Positions 8,908 to 17,222 of a DNA stretch of 42,769 nucleotides are shown here, in pieces (within the stretch, counting starts at the first letter, position 1; each line of letters starts with the position of its first letter). Both the position numbers and the translations under genes were made by a program. The notes under the pieces were generated by a model, which saw nothing but the letters and a program-made list of their open reading frames with translations, ran no database searches and had not been told where the DNA came from. This DNA comes from RYN-428 sp035551995 (GTDB lineage: Bacteria > Planctomycetota > Phycisphaerae > Tepidisphaerales > Tepidisphaeraceae). The stretch lies in NCBI GenBank assembly GCA_035551995.1, contig DASZME010000001.1:1-42769 (forward strand), in the 5' to 3' direction.

Positions 8908-11175
8908 TTAGACTTTCCGCGGCGTCGGAATTTCGGTCGCCGCGTCGATGGTTGATTTTTGCTCGCGAATCGATACCAGAATCAGCACGATCAGCAGCGC
9001 GCCGAACATGATCACGGCCGGCCAGGTGTATTGCGTCAAGGCATGGCGCTCGCCGATTTTCATGGCGCTCGTCCAGGCGTCGGGAAGGAATTCGGTGAAG
9101 GCAACGACCACGCCGCCGATCGTTCCGCCCGCGATATAGCCGGTGGCGAGCAGCGATCCGGAACTCATTTCCGATTCGGCCGAACGAGGTTTCATTCGCG
9201 TGACGAGCCATCGAATCGCCCCGCCGAGAAAAATCGGCGCCGACGTCTGGATGGGAAGATAAACGCCGACGGCGAATGGCAGCGACGGCATGCCCATCAA
9301 TTCGACCGTGACGGCGATCAGCACGCCTAATAGAACCAATCCCCACGGCAATTTCCGGTTGAGTATTCCGTCGACGATCAATGCCATGAGCTGCGCCTTG
9401 GGCGCCTCGAATTTATTCGCGACGGGGGCGCCGTCGTCGCGACGGGTGACGCGGCCGTTGATTGCCGGATCGACCAGGTACTTGATCCGCCCTTCTCCGT
9501 CCACCAGATATTTTCCCTGCTGCACGCCCGAAAACTCCTCGGCCCGCGCGTGAACGACGTGATAGACGTTGAGATCCTTTCCGGCATATTCCCCGCCCGC
9601 CCGCTCCATCTGTGGATACTTGCCGATATCCGCCACGCGATAAGTGGGAACATAGGGCGCCCGAGTCGTGTAAACAGTCCCCGCGCGATTCAGCAGAAGC
9701 AGCGTGCCGCCGATCACAAGGGCCGACGTGAGTGCGCCGATCAGGATGGCGTATTGTTGCCGTCGCGGCGTGGCGCCGACGAGGTAGCCGGTTTTCAAAT
9801 CCTGTGCCGTGGTTCCTCCGTTGGAAGAAGCGACGCAGACGACGGCGGCGACGGTCATCGCCGTCAGCGTGGCGGCCTTGTTCGTGCGGCCCAGGAGCAG
9901 AAAAACCAGGCAGGTGAAGAGAAGCGTGGCGACCGTCATTCCCGATATCGGGTTGGACGATGAGCCGATTTCTCCGGTCAGCCGCGACGAAACGGTGACG
10001 AACAGAAACCCGAAAAAGACGATCAGCGCCGCCCCGGCGACGCCTTCCACGCTCAACCCCAGCCCCAGCCTCGGGGCGGCGGCGAGCGCCGCGATCAGGC
10101 CGATCGTTCCGAACAGCACGGTGGACATGGGAAGATCCTGATCGATCCGTCGGACGGCGGGTTGCGATGTGGCGGTCTGCTTTTTCGATCGAAGATCGCG
10201 CCACCCCGCCGCCGCCGAGGAAAAAATCAGCGGCAGCGCCTGAAACATGCTGATGACCCCACCCGCCGCCACCGCCCCCGCGCCGATGTACAGAACATAG
10301 GCTCCGCGTATCTGGCTGATCTCCAGATCACGCACCAGACGCGTCGCGGGAGCGATCGGCGCGGACTGATTTTTGGAAAAAATCACGATCGTCGGCACGA
10401 TAACCAGATACGCCAGCACGCCGCCGGCTAGCATTAGCGATGCGATTCGCGGGCCGATGATATAGCCGACGCCGACCAACTCCGGCGCCACTTCGGTCCC
10501 CAGCACCGCGCCCGGCAGACCCTTGCCGCCGGCGCTGAACAATGGAAGGTTCAGGGCGCCTTTCCACAAGTTGAAGCGATCCGTCAAAACTTTATAGACG
10601 AACGCCAATCCGAAGCCGGTGAAGACGGTTCTGGCGGTCGATCCCCCCTGCTCGCCGACGATCAGCACGTCCGCGCACGCCGTCCCTTCGGGGTAGACGA
10701 GTAGCCGATGCTGCTTGACGATGAACGCCCGGCGGAGCGGGATCATCATCAGGACTCCAAGCAATCCGCCAAGCACGCCGACCGTCATGACGCGCACCGC
10801 GTCCATATCAAACCCAAGCAGCATCAGCGCCGGCATGGTCACGCCGACGCCGAACGCGATCGACTCCCCCGCCGATCCGGTCGTCTGCACGATGTTGTTT
10901 TCAAGAATGGTAGCCCGGCGAAGCCCCGTCACTTTGGAGATCACGCGAAAGAGCGTGATGGAAAGAACCGCCACCGGGATCGACGCCGACACCGTCAGCC
11001 CGACTTTGAGCACGAGATAAAGCGACGAGGCGCCGAAGATGATCCCGAGGATGGCGCCAAGCAGCACGGCACTCCACGTGAACTCGGGAATATCGGCGTC
11101 GCTTTCGATATAGGCGTGATGCTCGGGCGGCGCGTCGCCGGCGTCGTCGATTTTAGCGTGTTGGATAGCTGTCAT
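8908..11175 (-). CDS. OPT family oligopeptide transporter
   Basis: A polytopic inner-membrane transporter of 755 residues from the OPT (oligopeptide/metal-chelate) family. About 14-16 hydrophobic segments are seen, beginning with FTWSAVLLGAILGIIFG and the family-typical SIPVAVLSITLFR stretch, followed by ILENNIVQTTGSAGESIAFG, which is the characteristic OPT motif. A soluble loop of about 80 residues lies near the middle-to-end. It would import small peptides by proton symport. The start at 11175 (MTAIQHAKIDD) is chosen because the upstream open frame is not transporter-like. It is the first gene of the minus-strand run, ahead of the dipeptidyl-peptidase, which suggests coordinated peptide digestion and uptake. 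Confidence 0.93.
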   Translation of the reverse strand: MTAIQHAKIDDAGDAPPEHHAYIESDADIPEFTWSAVLLGAILGIIFGASSLYLVLKVGLTVSASIPVAVLSITLFRVISKVTGLRRATILENNIVQTTGSAGESIAFGVGVTMPALMLLGFDMDAVRVMTVGVLGGLLGVLMMIPLRRAFIVKQHRLLVYPEGTACADVLIVGEQGGSTARTVFTGFGLAFVYKVLTDRFNLWKGALNLPLFSAGGKGLPGAVLGTEVAPELVGVGYIIGPRIASLMLAGGVLAYLVIVPTIVIFSKNQSAPIAPATRLVRDLEISQIRGAYVLYIGAGAVAAGGVISMFQALPLIFSSAAAGWRDLRSKKQTATSQPAVRRIDQDLPMSTVLFGTIGLIAALAAAPRLGLGLSVEGVAGAALIVFFGFLFVTVSSRLTGEIGSSSNPISGMTVATLLFTCLVFLLLGRTNKAATLTAMTVAAVVCVASSNGGTTAQDLKTGYLVGATPRRQQYAILIGALTSALVIGGTLLLLNRAGTVYTTRAPYVPTYRVADIGKYPQMERAGGEYAGKDLNVYHVVHARAEEFSGVQQGKYLVDGEGRIKYLVDPAINGRVTRRDDGAPVANKFEAPKAQLMALIVDGILNRKLPWGLVLLGVLIAVTVELMGMPSLPFAVGVYLPIQTSAPIFLGGAIRWLVTRMKPRSAESEMSSGSLLATGYIAGGTIGGVVVAFTEFLPDAWTSAMKIGERHALTQYTWPAVIMFGALLIVLILVSIREQKSTIDAATEIPTPRKV

Positions 11176-11298
11176 GTGAACGATTCGCGCTGTGTCAAAC
11201 GATCGGAGCTTACCGTCGGCGAGTATACCCAAACGCGCTGGATTGCGAAGGCAGACGAAGGCAGACTGAAAATTGTCGACGGAACGGAGGCCGTGGCA

Positions 11299-11314
11299 AG
11301 AATTCCCAAATTCT
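11299..11314. promoter_or_regulatory. Inverted repeat, candidate ParD operator
   Basis: AGAATT-CCCA-AATTCT is a perfect 6-base inverted repeat with a 4-base spacer, 25 bases before the parD ATG. It overlaps a weak -35-like TTCCCA (11303-11308), and a -10-like TATGAT (11326-11331) follows at 17 bases. ParD antitoxins usually repress their own promoters through such palindromes. The binding is inferred; only the repeat is seen. Confidence 0.45.
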
Positions 11315-11338
11315 GCCATCGCCGTTATGATTCACTTG

Positions 11339-11632
11339 ATGCCCGCCAAGCAGATCACGCGCAATATCGCCTTGACTCCCCACCTGGACCGTTTCGTTCA
11401 AACCACCGTCGATTCCGGCCGCTACCAATCGGCGAGCGAGGTGGTTCGCGAGGGGTTACGACTTCTGGAAGAGCGCGAACAAGAGCGGCTCGGCGCCCTG
11501 TCGCGGCTCCGCCAGGAAATCGAAATCGGATGGCGACAATCGGAGCGCGGCGAAGTGAACGACGGGGCATTCGTGTTCGCGGAAATTCGCCGCGAGAGTA
11601 AGGCTCGCCGCAAGATTGCAAAGATCAAGTGA
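11339..11632 (+). CDS. parD: ParD-like type II antitoxin (ribbon-helix-helix)
   Basis: A 97-residue antitoxin of the ParD/CopG ribbon-helix-helix family. The N-terminal strand and helices (NIALTPHLDRFVQTTVDSGRYQSASEVVREGLRLLEERE) match ParD closely, including the GRY-x-SASEVVREGLRLLE core. The charged tail (RRESKARRKIAKIK) would wrap a ParE toxin. The start at 11339 gives the usual MPAKQ-type beginning; ATG at 11327 is also in frame. No clear Shine-Dalgarno is present, and a -10-like TATGAT lies only 7 bases ahead, so the mRNA may be leaderless. It ends in TGATGA overlapping an ATG that begins a ParE-like stub, and no full ParE follows, so it is an orphan or solitary antitoxin. Confidence 0.88.
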   Translation: MPAKQITRNIALTPHLDRFVQTTVDSGRYQSASEVVREGLRLLEEREQERLGALSRLRQEIEIGWRQSERGEVNDGAFVFAEIRRESKARRKIAKIK

Positions 11633-11713
11633 TGAAGAAGCCGCGATATGATCTCTCCGCCGTTTGCCGGATTCGAAGAAGCAATTCGCGATTGGCGCAA
11701 GAGGGAAGATTAA
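11632..11713 (+). pseudogene. ParE start joined to tail of another antitoxin (deletion scar)
   Basis: The ATG overlapping the parD stop encodes MKKPRYDLS, which looks like the first residues of a ParE toxin, then becomes meaningless. In the parD frame, the same short stretch (11648-11713) encodes ISPPFAGFEEAIRDWRKRED and stops in TAATG, overlapping the start of the PIN toxin, as an antitoxin's end normally would. The simplest reading is that a deletion near 11655-11665 removed most of parE and most of a second antitoxin. The ParE and antitoxin assignments are inferences from very short pieces. Confidence 0.4.
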
Positions 11714-12076
11714 TGCGGGGACTGGTGGTTGACACAGACGTTCTGTCGTTCATTTTCGAGCACGACACGCGGGCGGCAGCTTATTGGCCGCATCTTGCGG
11801 GAAATAATCTGCACATTTCGCTTTCGACGGTCGCGGAACTATATCGTTGGGCGGTTAAGAGCCGCTGGGGCAACCGGCGTGTGCGGATCTTCGAGCGGCT
11901 TTGCGACATTACTCGGTGCTGGTTTATGACAAATTGCCTGGCGCTGGGCGGAAGTGATGTCTATCCCCGGCGTGCCGGTGGGGAACGGCGACGCATGGGT
12001 GGCGGCCGCGGCGCTGCGGCACGGATTCCCGTTGGTAACTCACGATCGCAAGCATTTCGAAACATCCCGGGATTAG
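11713..12076 (+). pseudogene. PIN-domain (VapC-like) toxin, broken by two frameshifts
   Basis: A PIN-fold ribonuclease toxin gene, now disrupted. The first part reads MRGLVVDTDVLSFIFEHD with the first catalytic aspartates and ISLSTVAELYRWA with the family glutamate. Near 11900 the frame moves to one giving YSVLVYD, and near 11935 it moves again to AWRWAEVMS...GNGDAWVAAAALRHGFPLVTHDRKHF, which is the rest of a normal PIN domain with its DAW and THD motifs, ending in TAG. Each step fits loss of one base. AGAGGGAAG before the ATG is a good ribosome site. All catalytic residues survive across the frames, so the decay is recent, or the sequence contains errors. Confidence 0.75.
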
Positions 12077-12128
12077 CCGTTATTTCAGAGGCCTGACGTT
12101 TTGGTCATCCATTCCATCAAAGGCGGTT

Positions 12129-15100
12129 CTACCGTGTCGGCGCCCATTGGGCGTGCGCGGCAGAGCCTGGGATTTCCAGCAGTTCACAGCGCAATGACGG
12201 CGATTTTCGCTTCGACAAGTCGATCGAAAAATCCAACGTATGAAGACCGACGCCGAAGCCGACGCTGGCTATCGACGTCAGCGGTAAAGCATGGCCGTCG
12301 AGCCACAACTGTACGCCCTGATTATTGTCCAGCAGCAGGCCGCATTTCCCGGCCGAGGTGATGTTGACGCGGCAGCGAAGAATCGCCGCCGCGGCGGTGC
12401 GCCCGATGGCGAACTCCGACAACGGAACGTCGCCCGCCACGTCGCTGTAGGCGCGCATCCACGTGAGATGAGCGTCAGTCAAAAGCACGCGGCCAAGGCT
12501 CTCGGAATCGAGCGATTCGAAGTTCGGAGGAAGGGTCGCGAGCGTAAGCCATTGCCGCGAAACAGGGGCGTGGCCCACGTCAAACGGGCCGGGTTTGCCA
12601 AGCTCCGACAGGAAGCGCACCAGATCCGCAAGTTCGTTGTCGGTCAGGGCGTCGGTGAGGCCGGACGGCATGAGGGTGCCGATGGAACGTTGCCGTTTGA
12701 TCGTGCTTTTTGGAATGATGATTTGGTCGTGGGTGGCGTCGCGCAGGACAAGGTCCGTGGCGGATTCGCGTTGGCGGATGCCGGTGAAGGAGTCGCCGTC
12801 GCGCGTGATGACTTCGAGCGCGACATAGCCGTCCTTGATCGACTTGGCGGGAAGGATGAGGTGCTCGACAAGGAAATCCGGTTGGGCCGTCGTTCCGATG
12901 GTGGCAAGATCGGGGGCGACGTTGCCGCCGGCGCCGGCGATGGAATGGCAGTTCATGCAGCCGACCGAGCCGCGGAAGATTTTTTCGCCGCGACCCGGAT
13001 CGCCTTGAGCCTGGGCAAGATGTACAAGCCGTTGCTGCTCGGCGGGCGAGAACCGCTTGGCGCGATCGGTCGCTTCATTGCCGGCCCGAAGCGCCTCGGC
13101 CAATGCAGGGGCTGAAAGTCCGGCGGCGTAAAGTTGACGGGCGCCGACGCGAGCGACGTCGGCCGAAGGATTCTTCGCCTTCAAGGCGCCGGCCAACAAG
13201 TCTGATCCGCCTGTGCGGCGGAAGAACGCGGTGAATGCAGATGACGGATCGCCGCCGGGAGGCAACGGTTCCGTGAACAATTCAGCGGCCAGACCGGCGG
13301 CTTTTTGGGTGTCGACCTGCGCGAGCCCGGCGATTGCATCGACGCGAGCCGCGTAGAGATTCGGAGTTTCAGCCAGCGCCGCCAGATATGTGATCGTCTG
13401 TGGGCCGCCCAGATCGACCAGCGCGCCGACTGCGGCCTGGCGCCGCGATGGCGTCGACCCCGGGTCGGAGCTGATCTTTTCGAGTGCCGCCCGCTCGGGC
13501 TCCAATTTCCAGACGCCGACGGCGCGGATCGCGGCCAACCCAAGTTCATCGTTTCCCTGAATCAGTAACGACACGCGCTGCACGTCGGCGCTGGGCTGTA
13601 CGCCTCGGCTGCGCGCCGATTGAACAAGAACGTCCAGAAGCCGCGCGCGATCCGGCGCGGCAAACGCTTTGCCGGCGTCGGCGCCGAGGACCGCTTCCAG
13701 AACAATATTTTGTTGCGGCGGCGTTCCCATCGCCGCCACCGCCGCCAGTAGATCCACCTGATTTTCGCGAACGATTTTGCCGGAGCTTAATAGCGAGAGA
13801 AGTTGCGCGACGGCATCGGGCGCCTGAACCGATTGAAGGGCAAACGAGAGGCGTTTGGCGTTGCCTCCGAAGGTAAATTCTCCCGCTTGAAATTGCGGAT
13901 ACCAGTATGGTTTGAGCACCACCGCCGCCTTTTGCAGTTCAAAGGCGATGTATGAATCGGTCGGATGATCCAGCGCGTGCAACGCCGACTCTAGCGCCGC
14001 TGCAGACGGAACGCGCTGAGCGGCCAACACCGCATTGAGCCGCACGCGCATATTTTCGTCGTCGGCTTGCGTGGCGAGAACCGCGGCGGGGCTCGGCAAA
14101 CGATCGTGCCAATAACCGAACACGGTTGTCGCGGCGGCGCGGACGCGCGCGTCCTGGGCGTGCAGCAACCGCGCCAGCAATCGCGGCTCAACCTGATCGA
14201 TGGACTGATCAAGCCACAGGGCCTCAAGCAATTGATGTTCGTCGTCGGGTTTATCGCCGGAAATGGCGGCGACCCATTGCGCGAGCGCGGGAAGCAGTTC
14301 CTTATGATCGCGCTGCGCCAATACCCGCGCCGCCTTCAGACGTGTCCACTGCTCCGGATCTTTCAGATGATCCAGTAGCGCCGGGATCGTGGCGCCGACC
14401 AATTGCGGCGCGGGAACAAGCGGGCGGTCTTTACAGGTGATCCGCCAGATCCGCCCATGCTCGTGATCGCGCCGCGGATCGCGGAAGTTCACCTGGTTAT
14501 GCTGGATGATGATGTTGTACCAATCGAGCACGTAGAGCGCGCCGTCAGATCCCATCTTCACGTCGATCGGCCGAAACTTGTTGTGATGCGAAATGATCAG
14601 CGGGTCCAGTTCCTTCACGGTTAGCCGGTCGGCGTCATACTGCACCTTGAAGCGCTGAACTCGTCGCGAATTGAAAGAGCCGGTGACGAGATTATTTTGC
14701 CAGTCCGCAGGGAAATGCCGGCCGGTGATGATTTCCAATCCAGAGTGCCGTTCCCCGGCAAGCTTGGACATCTTCAAAGACGGGACGAGGGCCGGATCAT
14801 CGGTCCGACTGAGCGGCGTATCTGGAAGAATCAGATTGATGTCGGCCGGCCATGCGCTGGCGATAATCGGCTGCCCATATTGATCGAAAATTCGGCCCCA
14901 GGTGTTATTGACGGCGATGGATCGATCGTAGATTTCCAGCGCCAGCGAATCCGGGCGAAACTGCCAGATAGCGCCGCCAAAACGGCGGCGCATGCCGCGC
15001 GGCGTCTCGATGCTGCTGTTGATGTACCAGCCTTGATCGAAGTACAGAAACCCGTCTGGTCCCCACGAAAACGTGTTGAGCGTGTGATGGGTGTCGGCGG

Positions 15101-15608
15101 TTCCGAAGCCGGAAAAAACGATTTGCCGCTCGTCGGATTTTCCAGTGCCGGTGTTGTCCTTAAAGTGCAGGAGAAGGTCTCCCTCGCCGACATAGGCGCC
15201 GCCGGCGTCGTCGGGAACCATGCCCGTCGCCACGCGCAGGCCTGACACAAAAATATGCGATTGATCCGCGCGGCCTTTCCCCTGGGTGTCCTGTAGCACC
15301 GCGATGTAATCGATCGCGTCCTGCCCCGGCAAAATCTGCGGATAGCGAGGGATGCACAACACCCACAACCGGCCCTGCGCGTCAAACGTCATCGATACCG
15401 GCCGCTTGAGCAACGGCTCTGACGCGAAAAGCTGAATGTCGAATCCGTCGGGAAGTTGCAGCATCCGCCGTTCGACCTCCGGATCGTCGCTGTTGGCATC
15501 GCCGGCTGGCGCGGTCGTCGGGGCGGCCGGCAGGCGCGGGCACATCGCCGACACCAGCGCAAGCCCCAGCGCGATCAGCCCTGCACGTTGAAACCGAAAG
15601 AGTTGCAT
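12129..15608 (-). CDS. Planctomycete-type membrane-associated dehydrogenase / HEAT / cytochrome c protein
   Basis: A very large (1159-residue) exported electron-transfer protein of a type typical of Planctomycetota. A signal peptide is followed by a beta-propeller dehydrogenase-like region (about residues 50-420, opening with MLQLPDGFDIQLFASEPLLKRP), an alpha-helical HEAT-like stretch (about 430-870), and a haem-binding domain with C884-M-N-C-H888 and a likely axial methionine in GTLMPSGL. A C-terminal domain of about 150 residues follows with beta-rich character (possibly PA14-like). Such proteins are thought to oxidise sugars or related compounds outside the cytoplasm, but the substrate is unproven. 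It is followed on the same strand's upstream side by an SGNH-fold protein gene 45 bases away, probably in one transcript. Confidence 0.92.
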   Translation of the reverse strand: MQLFRFQRAGLIALGLALVSAMCPRLPAAPTTAPAGDANSDDPEVERRMLQLPDGFDIQLFASEPLLKRPVSMTFDAQGRLWVLCIPRYPQILPGQDAIDYIAVLQDTQGKGRADQSHIFVSGLRVATGMVPDDAGGAYVGEGDLLLHFKDNTGTGKSDERQIVFSGFGTADTHHTLNTFSWGPDGFLYFDQGWYINSSIETPRGMRRRFGGAIWQFRPDSLALEIYDRSIAVNNTWGRIFDQYGQPIIASAWPADINLILPDTPLSRTDDPALVPSLKMSKLAGERHSGLEIITGRHFPADWQNNLVTGSFNSRRVQRFKVQYDADRLTVKELDPLIISHHNKFRPIDVKMGSDGALYVLDWYNIIIQHNQVNFRDPRRDHEHGRIWRITCKDRPLVPAPQLVGATIPALLDHLKDPEQWTRLKAARVLAQRDHKELLPALAQWVAAISGDKPDDEHQLLEALWLDQSIDQVEPRLLARLLHAQDARVRAAATTVFGYWHDRLPSPAAVLATQADDENMRVRLNAVLAAQRVPSAAALESALHALDHPTDSYIAFELQKAAVVLKPYWYPQFQAGEFTFGGNAKRLSFALQSVQAPDAVAQLLSLLSSGKIVRENQVDLLAAVAAMGTPPQQNIVLEAVLGADAGKAFAAPDRARLLDVLVQSARSRGVQPSADVQRVSLLIQGNDELGLAAIRAVGVWKLEPERAALEKISSDPGSTPSRRQAAVGALVDLGGPQTITYLAALAETPNLYAARVDAIAGLAQVDTQKAAGLAAELFTEPLPPGGDPSSAFTAFFRRTGGSDLLAGALKAKNPSADVARVGARQLYAAGLSAPALAEALRAGNEATDRAKRFSPAEQQRLVHLAQAQGDPGRGEKIFRGSVGCMNCHSIAGAGGNVAPDLATIGTTAQPDFLVEHLILPAKSIKDGYVALEVITRDGDSFTGIRQRESATDLVLRDATHDQIIIPKSTIKRQRSIGTLMPSGLTDALTDNELADLVRFLSELGKPGPFDVGHAPVSRQWLTLATLPPNFESLDSESLGRVLLTDAHLTWMRAYSDVAGDVPLSEFAIGRTAAAAILRCRVNITSAGKCGLLLDNNQGVQLWLDGHALPLTSIASVGFGVGLHTLDFSIDLSKRKSPSLRCELLEIPGSAAHAQWAPTR

Positions 15609-15653
15609 TGTGGTCCTGTTGAATTTCCTGGGAGTGTTATCGCTGGCGGCTTC

Positions 15654-16880
15654 TCACGGCTTCGACCCGGCGTTGCGGGTCAATGAATAGACATGATTCG
15701 CCGGCCGCGCCAGATCGGCGATCTTTTGGTCATCGATCGCCACCTCTTTGTCATAGAGGGCAAAGTCGCCGCCGATGTAGGTCCAATGCCGCGAGTGATC
15801 GTTGAACGGCCTCCAGCGGCGATAGTATAGATCGTTTCGCTCCGCGATCTGCGTGCGCAGTTTTTCAACTTGGTCGGCGTCGGGACCGCCGGTGATATCG
15901 ACGCCGCTGTTCCACTGCGCCGCCGACGCGGTTGCCGACGCCTTCCCGTCGATGGAAAGCGTCCAATCGCCGGGTGCAAGGCCAGCGGCCTGAATGATCG
16001 GCGCGGGGTCCATCAACGCCGTTATCTTCGCGATCGGCGCCGGGACCGCGGGCGCCGGCAGATTGGCGGCGGTCGCCTCAAAGCGGATCGCCTGGTTCTC
16101 CGGCGCCACGGCGCTCACTTTTATGCCGTGAGAAGAAAGGATCTTCCCATCCGCGCTCACCGTCAGTTGCGCCGGCTCAGGACGGAGGCCCAGTTGTTTT
16201 TCGATTTCCTGTGCGGCGATCCAATAGCCGGATTCATTGAGCAGGACGCCGTTGTGGGTCAGGCGGATCGCGGGATTGGCGCGCTTGGCTTCGACCAATG
16301 GATGAAACAGGTCCACGAACGGCAGATGCCGTTGGTCGGCGATGGCTTTGATGGCGGCCGTGTACCGCTCAATATCGCGATTGTGTTCCACCTCGTCCGG
16401 CAGCGGCCGGCCCAAGTCTTCGGCAAAGGGCGGCGAGAGCAGAACGAGCCTTGGGGTTAATTTTTCCATCGCCGCAAGAAGCTCGTTGTACCCTTCGACA
16501 AAGTGCGGCAATCCATCAACGCCGGCAAATGATTCATCCAGCCCGTAGCCGACGAAGATGATGGCGGGATTCAGGGCCGTCGCTTCCTTCTTAAGACGTT
16601 CGAGGCGGGCGGGATTTTGATAGCCGGCGGTGCGGGCCGATCCCCACACGTCGTCGCCGCTCCAGCCCAGGTTGAAGCAAAGCAGCCGGCGATCGGGGAA
16701 TCGCCGCGCCAAGCGGGTTTCGATATAGCCGCTGAATTGGGCTTGCTCGACCAATCCGTCGCCGATGAAGACGATGCGGTTGTCTCCGTCCTTGAGTTCG
16801 ATCGCCGGTGGCGCGGCGGCGCGGGCGGCGCCGTATGGAAACAACGTGATGATGAGGACCAATGCGCGTACCCGATGCAT
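15654..16880 (-). CDS. SGNH-fold secreted protein with catalytic residues replaced
   Basis: A 408-residue exported protein of the SGNH/GDSL fold with a signal peptide (MHRVRALVLIITLFPYGAARA). The fold blocks are easy to see but the chemistry is missing. Block I reads FIGDG42LVEQ with glycine where GDS serine should be; block III reads GYGLDESF with aspartate where asparagine is usual; and block V reads N210-G-V-L213 instead of D-x-x-H. It therefore is probably a binding or scaffold protein rather than an esterase. The C-terminal 180 residues hold a second region, PAPIAKITALMDP. It sits 45 bases upstream of the large cytochrome gene and probably shares its transcript, while a divergent DUF1080 gene lies on the other side. 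Confidence 0.82.
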   Translation of the reverse strand: MHRVRALVLIITLFPYGAARAAAPPAIELKDGDNRIVFIGDGLVEQAQFSGYIETRLARRFPDRRLLCFNLGWSGDDVWGSARTAGYQNPARLERLKKEATALNPAIIFVGYGLDESFAGVDGLPHFVEGYNELLAAMEKLTPRLVLLSPPFAEDLGRPLPDEVEHNRDIERYTAAIKAIADQRHLPFVDLFHPLVEAKRANPAIRLTHNGVLLNESGYWIAAQEIEKQLGLRPEPAQLTVSADGKILSSHGIKVSAVAPENQAIRFEATAANLPAPAVPAPIAKITALMDPAPIIQAAGLAPGDWTLSIDGKASATASAAQWNSGVDITGGPDADQVEKLRTQIAERNDLYYRRWRPFNDHSRHWTYIGGDFALYDKEVAIDDQKIADLARPANHVYSLTRNAGSKP

Positions 16881-17222
16881 GAGTTCTCCGCTGATTTTTC
16901 GGGGTAAGAACAGTAAATGGTTACTATATCCACCGGCTCTCGTTGCCGTCGCGATACTGATTACGGATCAGGCTCATACAAAATTTCAATCGGCTTATTT
17001 TGTCGCGACAGTCGACGAAAGCGAATTCCTGCGATCGTTCGCTCCACGAGCGCAAGCGACGTCGGTGAAGCTGTTTTTCTCTCGGCTCGCGTCTGGTACG
17101 TCAAATCGTATCGACCCCTCTTGTTTCGAGTCATAAAATCGGCATCTTTAATAACCCCCAGCGGCTCCATTGAAACTCCGGCTTTTCGGTTCTTCCTGGA
17201 TGTCGCGATTGAAGGACTTGTC
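16881..17222. other. Intergenic region between divergent genes, no gene seen
   Basis: This 342-base gap separates the minus-strand SGNH-fold gene and the plus-strand DUF1080 gene and must hold both promoters. Open frames here are short and not protein-like. A short inverted repeat, CGCTC-CAC-GAGCG, lies near 17040-17055. I could not identify clear sigma-70 boxes or an RNA gene. Confidence 0.5.

Noticed and set aside
17040..17055. CGCTC-CAC-GAGCG inverted repeat in the divergent promoter region
   Set aside because: Only 5-base arms, expected by chance in GC-rich DNA; not called as an operator.
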